Below are positions 52,931 through 64,000 of a DNA stretch of 64,000 nucleotides, piece after piece. The stretch comes from Auricularia sp. M13 (Eukaryota; Basidiomycota; Agaricomycetes; Auriculariales; Auriculariaceae). The notes beneath the pieces were generated by a model. That model saw only the letters and a program-made list of their open reading frames with translations, ran no database searches and was not told where the DNA came from. The number at the start of each line of letters is the position of its first letter. Position 1 is the stretch's first letter. The stretch lies in the NCBI GenBank assembly GCA_037042915.1, contig CM073193.1, positions 6,882,001-6,946,000 on the forward strand, read 5' to 3'. The position numbers and the translations under genes were made by a program.

Positions 52931-54247
52931 ATGGACGCCGAGCCGGCTTCGAGCACGTCCAACTCTCGCCGCGGGTCGATGCTGCGCCGTACCGTTAGCT
53001 TTACCGACCTTTATTCCAGGTCCTTGCCGACGGACACCGACGAGCCTTCGCTCAGTCCGCGCTCTCCGTCTCCTGACGCCGACGCCGACGACGAAGCTGC
53101 CCCAGCCGAGCACCGGGCCGGCAGCTCTTCGTCTGGGCCGTACGCGATGGTTAGGTCGACGATCCACTCCAAGGAGCCCCGGACGGTCAGGAAGGAGCCC
53201 CGGAGTGCGCACGACAAGAAGCTCGCGGCCAAGTTCGTCGTACGCTACGACTTCGAGATGGTCATTTGGCGCGTCGTCAACGCCAAACGCCGCGACCGCC
53301 AGGAAAGGGAAGCTGCAGAGAGACGCGCCGCCGTCGAGAGGGCTGCTGCCGCCGTCGCTTCCGCCGCCGAGGAGGAGGCCGCCGCCGAGGCCGATCGTTT
53401 GCTTTTCACGCCGCCCACGCCGCACAGACCATTCGACGCGCGCGAGCTCCCATGGTTTGCGGCTAGAATTGCCGCGGACAAGCGCAAGCATGATGACGAA
53501 GACGAGGCTGTCGACGAACTGTTCAGTACCAAACGAGCCCGTGTCCACGAGCATGTCCCGCCGCCATCCACGCCCGAAGCCGCTACTGTCGCAGGCGAAC
53601 CTTCAAATTCATCTTCTATTATCCTCCCAGAGGCCTCTCCCCCTGCGTCGTCCTCGACTGCCGCGACCATGACCTCCGCACCCTCGCCGGCAACGGCCAC
53701 CGCTATTGCTTCGACCGTGGCCATCACCCTCGATCCCGATTCCTCCCGCGATGGCGACCATTACTTTCTCCTCAACTGCTCCTCAACCCGCGACCTCTGT
53801 CACGACTGTGCCTCCGACCGGGACGCTGGCAACCATTACTACAGATGCCACGAATACCGCCACCGAGGATAACACCCCCGCAGTAAGCATCTGCATTCCT
53901 TGCACTTGGGGCCGGGTCTGACATGCTCAAAGCTTCCCCAGACTGCGACACCCGCCGGGACGACTGCCAGAACCCGGCGCCATTCCAACGCCTCGCTGGC
54001 CGTCCACGCGTCTTCCAGCTCTAGCACGAGCAGCCCCGTGGCCAGCAACCGCTCCGCCAGCACTCGTCTCCGCCGCCGCGCGTCTGAGCCGATCCTTGTC
54101 ATCTACCGCGATTCTGACGAGACAGAGCCCGCCGAGCCTCCTCCTCAGGACGCTCGCAAAGCCAAGAAGGCTCGTCGCGGCAGCCTCAAGGCCAAGGAGA
54201 ACCGTGGCCAGCTCCGAAACTCGGCGAACGACCCCATCCAGAATTGA
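52931..54247 (+). CDS. Unknown, probably nuclear, low-complexity protein
   Basis: MDAEPASSTSNSRRGSMLRR and TVSFTDLYSRSL open the protein, a phosphosite-like RRxS/RRTxSF arrangement. An ordered-looking helix follows: AHDKKLAAKFVVRYDFEMVI, WRVVNAKRRDRQEREAAERR and an Ala/Glu-rich extension, then PFDARELPWFAARIAADKRK. The remainder is Ser/Thr/Pro-rich. An intron at 53883-53941 (donor GTAAGC) leads to a basic C-terminus with RRHSNASLAVHASSS and KAKKARRGSLKAKENRG. The frame that reaches this intron differs from the upstream frame by one base between about 53725 and 53800, so a short indel or missed splice exists there. A longer minus-strand frame overlaps but lacks splice support. No family recognised. 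Confidence 0.55.
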
Positions 54248-55211
54248 AGCTGAAGACCAGCAGCCGTAGGCTTCAACTTGGTGCTACATGCCCCTACGAG
54301 ACCTTTGTTTATTCTCATGATCACGACCCTCCGCGAAGTGCTCGCTAACGCCCGCTTTCACCCGCTTGTCGCTATCATGCTAGCTCGTTGTATTCGTCGT
54401 GTAGCCCTAGGTAGGTATCAGATAGCGCTCCTCTCTCTCTCTCTTTTGTGTGCACGGAATTCCTCACTCTCATGAGGTAGTGCTTGGTTTCTTCAGCTGT
54501 CCAGAATAATCATACTCTCGCACTTCCCTGACCTGTCTCTGCCGGCCCTGAGCTTATCTGGGATATGTACGTTAGGAAGATAAAAATGGTGAGCTCCTAG
54601 GACGTGTGGCTCCGACGATCCGGAATCAACTTGAACTTCTTTTCGCCGTCCTGGGCTTGTTTCTGTGCACACCCGGTCCTGCATGGAGCTGTTCCTCGCA
54701 ACGCTGTCCTCGCGTTGAAGTTATGTTTCGCCTGATTCAATTGACCTGTTGCGTTCGGCTCACCACCACCAGGATGGCCAGCTTCTGCTGTAGACTGTAG
54801 TCCATGCCTGTTCTCCGAAGCTGGTTTCGTTACTGCATCGCGCGATTCATCCGTGTCTACTCGTCCTCGTCAAGAACTACCAGCTCGAGCTTAACGTGCA
54901 GCTGCGACTGTGATATGGATGTTGTTGCCGACGTTCAGCGCCTGCACGGACACAACGCGGAGGTCTCCTGGCTAACACGAATCGCCCGCTCTGAAGCCCC
55001 GAACGAGGCTTTACAATAACTACAGCAACTTGATGCTGCGCATAGCTGTAGAAGATTGCGTCTGGTATCGGGCCATTGGAAGCTGTGTCTGTCGTGCGAG
55101 CGGTGGTCCGATTCCCTTCAAACCTGGCGCAGGCGCCTTTATTGCCGCGTGCAACACTACTCTGGCAACCCATTCTGACGCTGCTTTTCTCCCTCTCTCC
55201 CATTCTGCGCC
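54248..55211. other. Intergenic, no gene recognised
   Basis: Includes a CT dinucleotide run (about 54429-54446). Open frames near 54606-55019 (plus) and 54877-55380 (minus) overlap and show no family; the latter overlaps the FPP synthase start. A piece reading VKNYQLELNVQLRL near 54880 is coiled-coil-like but isolated. Confidence 0.4.
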
Positions 55212-56402
55212 ATGACCGACCTCGACGCGCGCGCCGCTCTCGCAAAAACGCGCTTCCTCGGCATGTTTCCGCGTGTGCGGGACGAACTTGCCGAGCACAT
55301 GCGAAGCCATAAGATGCCAGAGGATGCTTGTAGTCGGTTTTCCAGGGTGCGTGGACGAGCTCGGCGCACGATGACCTCACGAGCTGACCTTCCCATGCAT
55401 GGACAGAATCTAGACTATAATGTGCCCACTGGCAAGCTGAACCGCGGCATAACTGTGGTTGACAGTGCCGAAATCCTTCTGGGGCGGCCGCTCGCAGACG
55501 AAGAATATTTACGGGCCGCCATACTTGGTTGGTGTGTTGAGCTGGTGCGCGTATTTATTTTCTTACAGGGACGAGGGTTACTGATGGGGTCTTGTAGTTG
55601 CAGGCGACATTCTTAGTGACAGACGATATGATGGACTCATGCCACATGCGGCGCGGAGAGCCGAGCTGGTACCGCCTTTCTGGCATCGGCACCGACGCGA
55701 TAAACGACTCTTTCCTGCTCGAGGCATCCATCTACTACCTGCTGAAGACATACTTCCGCCAAGAACCATACTATGTCGACCTGCTTGAGCTTTTCCAAGA
55801 GACGACGCTCAAGACCGGCCTCGGCCAGCTCATCGACCTTCTCACTGCTCCTCAACACCAGGTCGACCTCTCGCGTTTCAGTCTCGACAAGGCACCAGCT
55901 CATTGTGGTCTACAAAACGGCGTACTACTCGTTCTTCCTGCCGGTCGCGCTCGCCATGCACTTTGCGCGCATCACAGACAGCGCGGCGTACGAGCATGCC
56001 GCCAAGATCCTCATACCGCTGGGCGAGTACTTCCAGGTGCAGGACGACTACCTGGACTGCTACGGCGCTCCGGAGCAGACGGGCAAGATCGGCACCGACA
56101 TTGTCGACAACAAGTGCAGCTGGCTGATCAATGTCGCGCTCGCGCACGCGGGCGAATCGGATCGCGCCATCCTGGACGCCAACTACGGCCGCAAGGACGC
56201 CGAGTCGGTGCAGCGCGTTAAGCGCGTATTCGAACGCCTTGGCGTGAAAGCTCTATACCACGAGTACGAGGAACGCTGCTTCAAGGAGCTCAGTGCGCTC
56301 ATCGACCAAATTCCGGAAACCGGGGATCCACAGCAAGCACCCAGACTCAGACGCGAAGTCTTTCGCTCGTTGTTGCGCAAGATTTACCGCCGTACGAGGT
56401 AG
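55212..56402 (+). CDS. ERG20: Farnesyl diphosphate synthase
   Basis: Condenses IPP with DMAPP and GPP to FPP for sterols, ubiquinone, dolichol, prenylation and sesquiterpenes. Order: [20 protein letters not shown], splice to [48 protein letters not shown] (first Asp-rich motif DDMMD), [80 protein letters not shown] (second motif DDYLD), [20 protein letters not shown] and the C-terminus [12 protein letters not shown]. Three exons. Around 55889-55892 the frame changes by one base between FSLDK and HQLIVVYKT, which reads as an extra G in AAGG. A 37-nt intron there would also restore frame but would delete conserved residues. An essential enzyme should be intact, so sequence error is likelier. 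Confidence 0.92.
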
Positions 56403-57967
56403 TTCAGTCATGTTTCTGTTATGCCACACGCCCTTAATACACCACTCGAATTCCGGGATATTGGTGCCAACGCCTGCTTGCCCAGGAATCGAGCTATCGC
56501 CGTTGTGGCAAATTGATCATTACCGTTCAGTGCGTTCACTGCGATCCCGGGCCACCTGACTCTTAATCCTGCAAATCGATTTGGGGCCTGGATTTATGTT
56601 TTGCGAGGTTGTCTGTGCACGAATGTCTCGCATGCCCATTGTGACGACCCTGGCGCTGCGCGGAATAGTGACGGTGGAAGATTTTACGGCCAGGTCTGGC
56701 CGCGAGAAAACGAGCCTTGGGGTTCTGATATCCATCAGCTGGCTTCATTGCGTAATGCCCTTGCAATGATTTGGGATTGAGGCAGTCGAGAGCTCTTCGT
56801 TTGACGGCTCGGGATTCGTTTTATGGCCACGTGACAAATGCAGCACTTCCGTGGGCCAGTGTTCTGCCTTGTCATGACCTATTTCAGGTATAATTTATGT
56901 TTTCTGCTGCTCTCTGCCGGTTTTCGGCGCCTGGAGTCGTTACAAAGCTCAACTGACGATAACGCAAGAAGGTCCTGATAGACGCTGGTAATACCACTCT
57001 TCTGGCATGGCGGCTGGCCGTCCTCGGAGAATTTCTCGAAGAGATGGTCATGAAAAGAGCTCCGCGTGCAGCTGCTGACCCGCTCACAGTTAGCCGAGAA
57101 CGTTGACTTGCAACTGATGAGATTATGCAGCGGCCACCGGGTTGTTTTCATGGCAGAGAGGAATTTCTGTGACTCAGGACGGCGGCACATATCTTGGTAA
57201 ACTTACGGAATATGCATAAGATAGGGAAGGAGAGCCCTTGGCCGTGTTGGTTGCCGATGTGCATCACGCTGCACGTCAAGCGGATACAAACAAACAAACA
57301 TAAGCAAATTGCTATATCTGACCAACGATTATGTCTAACGCGAATGAAAAGGACTGTATTCGACTGGCTGTCTGAGAGTAATAAGGCGCTTTTTGAGCGT
57401 GGGAAATTTGCATACGCAGGCGGAAACATGAGAGAGTGAAGAGACGATGAAGACGTGATCAGTTTGGGTCCTCCTCATCGGGGATGTTCCTCGCTCGCAC
57501 GAAAAATATAGCACATCTAAGAGAGAAGGTATAGGCAAGGTAAAAGATCCTGTAACTCTTTGCGTGGTACCCGGGCCGTATACAGGAACGTGGAAATGTG
57601 ATAGGTCCATTCTTTGGTGCATCCGGAGGTGCTCGGATAGGCGATGGAAAGCTCTTCCGGAGTGAAATGCGCCTCATCTCTCCACGCGCGTCAGCTTTCC
57701 GTGAGAAATTGACACAATTATCGAGATCGCAACGCAACATTGACTGAGCTGGAGCGACCAGTCAGGGATTGTACGCCGCAGAAAGATGATATAAATCTTC
57801 TTGCGCAGACTCTCCATAGATCACAAGCTCTCAACCAGCTCTCAGAACATCAAGCTCAAGATCTTCCTCAACAGTAGGTTCAGGGAACCATTGCTGAAAT
57901 TTCGCATCCCTGGTGTATCTGACGCGATGCCTCAGTGTCTCAGCCTGTCGCTGGAGGATGCGTCCAA
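56403..57967. other. Intergenic, no gene recognised
   Basis: 1.6 kb without a supported gene. The minus frame 56879-57190 and others (57148-57740) lack family, splice signals or codon bias that would set them apart. A short AAACAAACAAACATAAGCAAAT-like A-rich stretch lies at about 57290-57310. Confidence 0.45.
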
Positions 57968-58233
57968 ATGCTGAATAACCACTGGCAAAAGATCCACAAG
58001 AACGCCAATCCCATTGTCTACGGGGATCCAACGCCAGTGCCCGGGCAGAGGAACGGTTGGACGGTAGTTCTTACCCGTGAGTATTGACCACAAGAAGCCA
58101 CGAGGTTATTTCTTACGGCCATTCAGTAGGGAACACTGGAAAGGTCTTCACAGGCACAGGCGGCAGCAAGCAAGACGCCAAGGAATCTGCGGCGAGGAAG
58201 GCGCTGGTGGATCTCAAACTCATCTCAGCCTAA
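57968..58233 (+). CDS. Tiny stand-alone double-stranded RNA-binding protein (71 aa)
   Basis: Two exons, 57968-58076 and 58127-58233, 50-nt intron with GTGAGT donor and TTCAG acceptor; the junction restores phase exactly (216 nt total). Sequence order: MLNNHWQKIHKNANPIVYGD (helix 1), RNGWTVVLTLGNTGKVFTGT (beta strands), then GGSKQDAKESAARKALVDLK (helix 2 with the SKxxAKxxAAxxAL RNA-contact motif). This is a complete dsRBD and nothing else; the frame is closed on both sides. It was found only by joining two pieces each shorter than 60 codons. Could bind structured RNA or act as a partner in RNA silencing; function unknown. Confidence 0.72.
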
Positions 58234-58635
58234 ACTTGTACATTCCGAGCTTCAGCTCGAAGATTGTGCTGATCTCCTGCGACTGCGCAATGAAGCTGCC
58301 TTTATATGAGATGTAATCCGCGAGTCACATACATCATGCTACTGTAGATGTTGCTCCAATTCGCTCGCCGTTTGGGCCCTTGTGCCTTGGTCACTTCGAC
58401 ACGAATCCTGACGGCCATGACTGCCTGTCAAACACTTGCGTGAGCAAATAATGCTATATCATTGTATGAGCAAGAGTCTACACAGTACACGACCCAGATT
58501 GTGAGCATATAATCCGAAACCTGACAGATGGAGTAAGGAAAAAATGACGTTACAGATAGATATGTAAATGTGCGCGAATATACCACAGAGCAGGACGAAA
58601 ACCCAAAGCCAAGCATCACGGCCCCAGCACCCGTG
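58234..58635. other. Intergenic between convergent genes
   Basis: 3' flanks of the dsRBD gene (plus) and the RasGEF gene (minus). AT-richer than surroundings. Nothing coding seen. Confidence 0.5.
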
Positions 58636-61600
58636 TTATACAAAGCCGCTGTCCTGGAGTAGGCGTTGGACCTTCTCTTCTTCGCGCTCGCGAGGCTCGC
58701 GCTCCAAGCTGGTTTCCCACGCCTTGTCGCGGTCCATGTTGGACAGCCTGAGAGAATCCTCGATCAGGTCTATCACCTGCGTAACAGGCGTGAGGTTGTA
58801 AGGGGTCGACTGGTAACGCTTGATCTCGCGCAGGACCTCGGCAGCCTTGTGGCGTTTCTGGAAGTTGATGAGCATCGGTCCGTTTGGATCCTTGCCCGGG
58901 ATGTTGTCTTTCGCTCCGTCTTGAATGAACGTGAGAGCAGTAAGGTAGACACCTTCACAATCCGTCAGACCCAAGAAGTGAAAATGTGGTCGAGCACTAA
59001 CCGAGGAACGGTACGGCGGGCGGCTGCATCTTCGACATCATCACTTTGTAGCTGTTGAAGTTCTTGCCCGCTTCGAGGCTCTTCTCCATGCTGTCAAAGA
59101 CGACGGTGAACCGCCCGGTGACGAGTTCCCAAGTCCGCTTGAGGCGGCGAATGGCAGGCGAGTTGATGCCCGCAACGATGGCAGTCATGCTGGACAGGTT
59201 GTGCAGATTGCGGCATTGCTAGAACAGGATGAGCACCCGTGCAAGCTAATAACAATTATCGACGTACCTCCGCGACCTGAATGAAGAATCTTAATATCTG
59301 TGCACGCTTCTTGGGGTCTTCGGACGTGAGGATGGTCTCGATGACCCAGTCCGATATCTAAAGATCGCATGAGCCCGCCAGGAACGAGATGTGCAAGAAA
59401 GAGCATGCTCACAGAATTGTGCGTGGTGATGACAGCCTTGATGCCCTCCGTGCTGCTCTGCTCCTTGGCGCGTTGCAAGCAGTCCATCAACCTCAACTTG
59501 CAGAACAAGCGGCTCTCGATGATCGTCAGCTGGCGCGCGAGCTCGATAGGGTCCAAATCCAGAAGCTTGAACTTCTTCAGGTTCTTCGGCACCTGCGGTG
59601 GCGGTGGGAGCTCGGGCGCGTTAAACACAAAGGGCGTCTTGGCGTCGCTCCCGGATCGTGCGCGCTCAACGACGAGGAGCAGAGGCTGCGCGGCCGCGCC
59701 GATTTCTTCCTGTGCGATCTTCGAGAACTCCTTGAAGCGCGCGAGAACGTGCATGTCCTCCTTCTCGAGCACACCGTCCTTCAACATGATGGTGAGAATG
59801 TTGATGACCCTATTCGCAGCCGTTGTGAGCTCGTGCTGTGTGCAGGATGAAACAGAAAACATACCGAAGCTGAACGACCTTCTGCTTCTTCTCTGCCCAG
59901 ATGTTGAACTGAGCATCCGTGATGCCTTCGGGAGGTTGGATGAAGAAGCGCTGGATGAGCAGGTCGAGAACTTCGTCAGGTGTAGCAAAGCTCTTGAACG
60001 TCAGCATGAACGTGTCGATGAACAGAGCATCTGCATGATCAATTAGATCAACACATAGCAAAGTAGGTGGCAAGGCATACCTCTGTGTTCATGGAGCGTA
60101 AGCCGTTCCACAAGTGCAGGCAGCGTCGCCGCGCGCACGCCTTCTGGCAGGAGAAGGATTTCGTTATCCTTGTACGAGGGACCCATGTACTCCGGCTGGT
60201 CGTCGCCGATGAGCCCTGCAGGTACTTCACCAAGGAGCTTGCCGATCTTGCTCATGGTGCCCTTCCTCCGCCTTTCAATGCGCTTCCCCGCTGCGCGCAC
60301 GAAAAGATGTCAAGAAATCGAACGTAGAGCAAGAAATGGGGAAAACATACCAACGGGGTCCAATGCAGCAAGATCGTCATCCGAGAGTTCATCGTCGCCC
60401 CCAGGAGCGGGAGACACACGCGACGGCGCGCGACTTGACGGTAACGAATCTTTCGCAGGCGGCGGGGGGACGACGGTCGTGGCGCTTTCGCCGGTCCGCA
60501 CACTCGCATCATCCGCGCCCGCGAGCGTGCTCGCGTCGTCACGCACGCGATAAGGCGCGACGACGCTGCTCGACTGCGCCTGCTTGATGCTGAGGAGCGC
60601 GTGCAGTGCGTCGTGGATCACGCGCGCGTCCTCGACGACGGCGTCCACCTCGAGCAGCGCTGCAGTCGCGTCGCCGTCCTGCGTCTGGCTGCGCAGCAGG
60701 ATCTGCGCACCGCCGTCGAAGACGCCTTGTGCGGCACATTCGAGTCGGACCATGAGCGCGTTGGCGCTTCGGACAGTCGCGCGGTATGCATCCCACTCAG
60801 CGGGCTCGACTGTTCCAGCGGGCAGCGGCGCGCCTTCGACGTCCACATGCGATGCTATGTCGATGTCCGACGTTAAAGAGATAAGCTCGGAGGTCGAGGC
60901 CAAGAGGGCGCGAGCACTGGCGTTCTCTGCACAGCAAGATCAGCGTACAGCATATGATAACATGCAACACGACCGGCCTTGGGGGATGCGCAGCTCCTCT
61001 GCGTCATTCTCGATCTGCTGGACCAGCTCGCGCACCTCGGCAACGACGTCAGCGCTCAGCGGACGTCGCGCAGAACGATTTGATGAATATCCCCAGCCAG
61101 TCCATGCGCCCGCGGAACCTGCGCCGACACCAGCAACAAGGCCAGCGGAATGATCGAGGGATGCTCGCAGCCGTCGCGTTTCTGCCGGCGACGCCACAGG
61201 GGTCGACTGAAAGGGCGGGATGCACGCCGACTCCCACTCGCCCATGAAGCCTCTGATGGCGCTTTCAAGATCGCTCGCGTCCTTGCCGAGCCGCTGCCTG
61301 ACCTCTTCACCCCCATCGCCGAGAAGCGTCGGGTGATGGCCGGCCGCGCGAGCACTCAGGACGAGCTTCGAGAGCGTCGCGGCGACCTTGCGCTGGGTCG
61401 CCTTTAGCTCCTGGGGAAGCACTAGATGCTTGGGTCCGGGTCGCGGCTCCATTGCGAGCACGCGCTTCCAAACCTCCGATAGCGCCCCGCCCGCGTTCGC
61501 CGCGCCGGACACATGCAGAAGCTCCCTTGTGCGCGAGACGACGTCGAGGAGGCGCAGGTAGAGCGCGGTCTGCGGCACGCAGCCGTCGCCGGGCGTCAGG

Positions 61601-62680
61601 CGCGCTTCGCGTCCGAAGTCCTCGCCCGAATCGACGACGCGCGCGACTTCCAGAAGCGCCGCGCGTACAGCTTGGACTAGCTCGGTAAGGTTCGGTCCGG
61701 GGGCTTCGCGCAGGGCGGCGAGCGCCTTCGAGTCTGCCAGGGCGACGTTGTCCTGCGGGGACAGACGGGGCGACATCGCCCGCGAGACCTGGGTAGACTT
61801 CGCTCGAGTCCGAGTAGACCGAGTAGCGACGCGATACATCGCGGTCGCCGCTGCCGTCCGAGACCGAGGTGGCAGGCGTGTCGACAGAGGCACCGGTAGC
61901 AGGACGGTTCCAGGAGATTGTGCCGTCGAGCCTGTTGTAGTAGTAATACGACATCCCGTCCTCGGCCAGCCGTTTCTGCCACGGCTCTGGCGTCCCCGAG
62001 CGCTTTCCGGGGACGCCAAAGCCGAGGACGCGCCCTCGCGCGAGGAGTTGTTGGAGCGGTCAGAGTCGGTTGGGTAGTAGCCGCTCGAGTCGTCGGTCTC
62101 AGGCTCGAGCGGGAGATCCTTGGACCGCTCGCCGGTCTGTGTGTTTAGGTAGTATATCTGCAGTGCGAGGCCATCAGCATCAGCGCTCAGGGAACCGGAC
62201 GCGAAGCGCACCTGGCCGTCTGCGGTGACCTGGGGCATCCAGAAGTCGTTCGCGCGGTCTTCGTGCGCAAGCGAGGCATTGGCGAGCTCGGCAAAGCTTT
62301 CGCGCGAGTCTGGCGGCGGTTGGTTGACGTCGTCCTGCGGGGCCTGGCGCGCAAACTCTTCGAGGGCTTCGTGCTCGGATATGGGCTCGGTGAAGTTGCT
62401 CGGGAACCAGCTAGATACAGACTGGCGTTAGCGAGCGTTGCGGACGGCGGCCAAGACGGGCTGGGAGAGCGCACCCCCGTTCTCCTCGTACAATGCCGTC
62501 CCACCAGCCCGAGCCGAGCTGGGTGAGGACCTCGATGATCTCGCCCTGGCGGAAGGAGAGCGAATTGGCGTCGGGCGAGTTGTAGTCGTACAGGGCGCGG
62601 CAGAACAGGGTCGTCAGCTCCGGCGGAGGCGCGGCGGTCCCTGCGGCCAGCTGGCTCGAGTCGACCATCGTCTGCGTCAT
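58636..62680 (-). CDS. Ras guanine-nucleotide exchange factor with SH3 and WW domains (CDC25-like)
   Basis: Activates Ras upstream of cAMP/MAPK signalling at the plasma membrane. Start taken at MTQTMVDSSQLAAG; a Met at 62794 is an alternative. SH3: LFCRALYDYNSPDANSLSFR, GEIIEVLTQLGSGWWDG, splice to GERGWFPSNFTEPI. First WW-like stretch WMPQVTADGQ joins IYYLNTQTGERSKDLP over a 54-nt in-frame intron. Second WW: PWQKRLAEDGM with YYYYNRLDGTISWNRP. A helical middle follows (LTELVQAVRAALLEVARVVD), then RasGEF_N (DHADALFIDTFMLTFKSFAT, LLIQRFFIQPPE) and catalytic RasGEF (LLDLDPIELARQLTIIESRL, ILRFFIQVAEQCRNLHN, MTAIVAGINSPAIRRLKRTW, DCEGVYLTALTFIQDGAKDN, INFQKRHKAAEVLREIKRYQ). Ends RLLQDSGFV. The second WW is one base out of frame with what precedes it (near 62014-62022), an apparent single-base deletion. 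Confidence 0.92.
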
Positions 62681-63952
62681 CCAGCGACAACGAGCGCCGC
62701 GAGTCGGGTGGGGGTCAGAACGAAAGCGGCGGCGGGATAGGCGCCCCGTGTTTAACTCCGACTGGGACGAGTCTCTCCCGTTCTCGGCCGCCACCGCTCA
62801 GACAAACTTGAGCGCCGCCGCCTGCCTCGTAAGCTTTTATTCGCTTACCGATTCCCGTCCAGTCAGACTGCTCCTGCTCTGGACGGCATCTGACTACTAA
62901 TCTCACCCTCGAGAGCAGCAATCAACTATCGTTGATGTTGCTCCGAAATCATCAGTCCACTCAGATTCAGAACATCACGCGGAGAGCTCCCTCGATCGTA
63001 CGTGAAATATTCCTCAGGATACTGTAACGGCTGGATACAGGTCCTCTCGGGTTTACTATTGCATCTTTCCTGAGCCTTTGTTTGGGACTCGCGGTTGTCG
63101 TGTGCACGGTAAGTAATCCAGTGTTGGTAATTCGAGAACTATGCTTACTATTGTCCTCGGGCTCTCGACTCAGTGCACTCCAACAATAGCGGGAGCTCTT
63201 GGCAGAAGTACGTAGCTGCACTCCGCGGCAGGGCCCAGATTTGCAGGTTGCAGCCACACAGCCACTGGCGGGATGGTCCGTTGTGGCGATCCCGGTGCAA
63301 GTCGGCTATTGCGACTCGGGTAGGCTGGCGGCATGCCAGCGCCAGGAAAATATAGTTGCTAGAGCGGCAAGCAATGGGCAGCAGGAGGCGGAGGAACAGC
63401 GAGAGGTTGGAGACAATAAGCAGTCTCTGTGTGTGTTCGTGTGCGGACCGGTGCAGTCCCATTCCAGGCACGGCCGCCGCGGAGCGGACACGCTGCTCTG
63501 GGCTTCTGTGGATCCGGACGGGGAGTGTGCCTGGAGGATCCCCCTTCGCGACGGTGACTGGAAGGCAGAGGTTCGAATGGCCAAGCGGATGGGCAGGCTG
63601 GCGGGCGGTTCAATGGAGTGAGGTTCGCGGGACCTGTTGGGCGTGTGGGAGCGGGGGACGGGCGTCCGTGATGCTGCCGGGCGACCATGCGGGCACGCTG
63701 GGGCGCTGCCTGCGGGCGGCCAGTCAGCCAGCCAGCCAGAGAGCGAGCCTTGCAGGACGAGAACGGGAACTGGGATCATGTGCATCAGATTGGATGAGAC
63801 GGCCGCGTGGATGGGTGCCAGTCACCAGTGCAGGGCGGAGTGGGCCGGACATACCGCGCGTTCTACTCCGTCATCCACCCCTTGGTCCCTGTCAGCGCCC
63901 GCGAGCGGGCCGTGGCGAGGCTGCTCTCTGTTCTGTTACCCCGTCGCAGGCA
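62681..63952. other. Upstream region of RasGEF, no gene recognised
   Basis: Long overlapping frames at 63199-63621 (plus) and 63306-63785 (minus) are mutually antisense and have no family. Contains small direct repeats such as CAGCCAGCCAGCCAG near 63720-63740. Confidence 0.4.
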
Positions 63953-64000
63953 ATGGCCCTTCTACGATGGATGGGCGTCTCGCCGTCGTCGGCCTCGTCC
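63953..64000 (+). CDS. Possible start of a further gene, cut by window edge
   Basis: ATG at 63953-63955 opens MALLRWMGVSPSSASS, still open at the last base. Preceded by a CCCGTCGCAG tract that could be an acceptor. Too short to judge. Confidence 0.2.
   Translation, partial: MALLRWMGVSPSSASS

Noticed and set aside
52742-53554. 270-codon minus-strand ORF antisense to the unknown nuclear protein
   Set aside because: The plus-strand frame has ordered helices, basic motifs and a spliced C-terminus. The minus frame is Gly/Arg-rich translation of the complement of Ser/Ala/Pro codons.
63199-63785. Two mutually antisense ORFs near the right end
   Set aside because: Each is the shadow of the other in GC-rich sequence, with no family and no splice sites.

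Overview
This window looks like nuclear DNA of a filamentous basidiomycete, probably an Agaricomycete. Genes lie about every 2 kb on both strands and are broken by many 45-60 bp GT-AG introns. Several families are typical of mushroom-forming fungi: basidiomycete F-box/LRR proteins, a W/NPC/CCCN Cys-rich secreted protein, a Helitron-type helicase fossil, an SKN1/KRE6 GH16 protein and a PL8 lyase. The species cannot be named from the sequence alone. I saw no rRNA, convincing tRNA or CRISPR. Gene models were rebuilt by hand from reading-frame changes and splice signals, so exon edges are inferred.

Layout. 0-13 kb, all minus strand: a Cys-rich secreted protein running off the left edge, a fungal P-loop ATPase-like protein, the NEDD8-activating enzyme catalytic subunit UBA3, a many-exon sugar transporter and a secreted beta-lactamase-like serine hydrolase. 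13.6-20 kb, mostly plus: a 68-aa coiled-coil protein, an orphan cullin-repeat protein, a frame-broken Helitron helicase remnant, a CFEM-like GPI protein and a Ytp1-like membrane protein. 20-26.5 kb, minus: a PL8 polysaccharide lyase and a KRE6/SKN1 beta-glucan assembly protein. 26.6-27.5 kb: a region bounded by a perfect 23-bp inverted repeat. 27.7-30.3 kb, minus: three tandem related coiled-coil genes, one a tropomyosin and two ending in a transmembrane segment. 30.5-43 kb: a 2-hydroxyacid dehydrogenase, a proteinase-K-type subtilase, an NmrA-like reductase, a secreted low-complexity polyampholyte and a larger PA-domain subtilase. 44-64 kb: LRR and F-box proteins, an RS-rich protein divergent from THOC1, a RidA protein, an unknown nuclear protein, farnesyl diphosphate synthase, a 71-aa dsRNA-binding protein and an SH3/WW/RasGEF protein.

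How the genes fit together. Housekeeping genes (UBA3, THOC1, FPP synthase, RasGEF, RidA, tropomyosin) alternate with a secretory and cell-wall set (serine hydrolase, CFEM-like, PL8, KRE6, two subtilases, polyampholyte). The most striking observation is the tropomyosin trio: three adjacent genes keep the same two intron positions and phases near their 3' ends, while two of them end in a membrane anchor instead of a soluble coiled coil. Several otherwise intact conserved genes (FPP synthase, RasGEF, Ytp1-like) contain what looks like a single-base indel. This points to residual assembly error rather than real gene loss, but it needs reads to settle.
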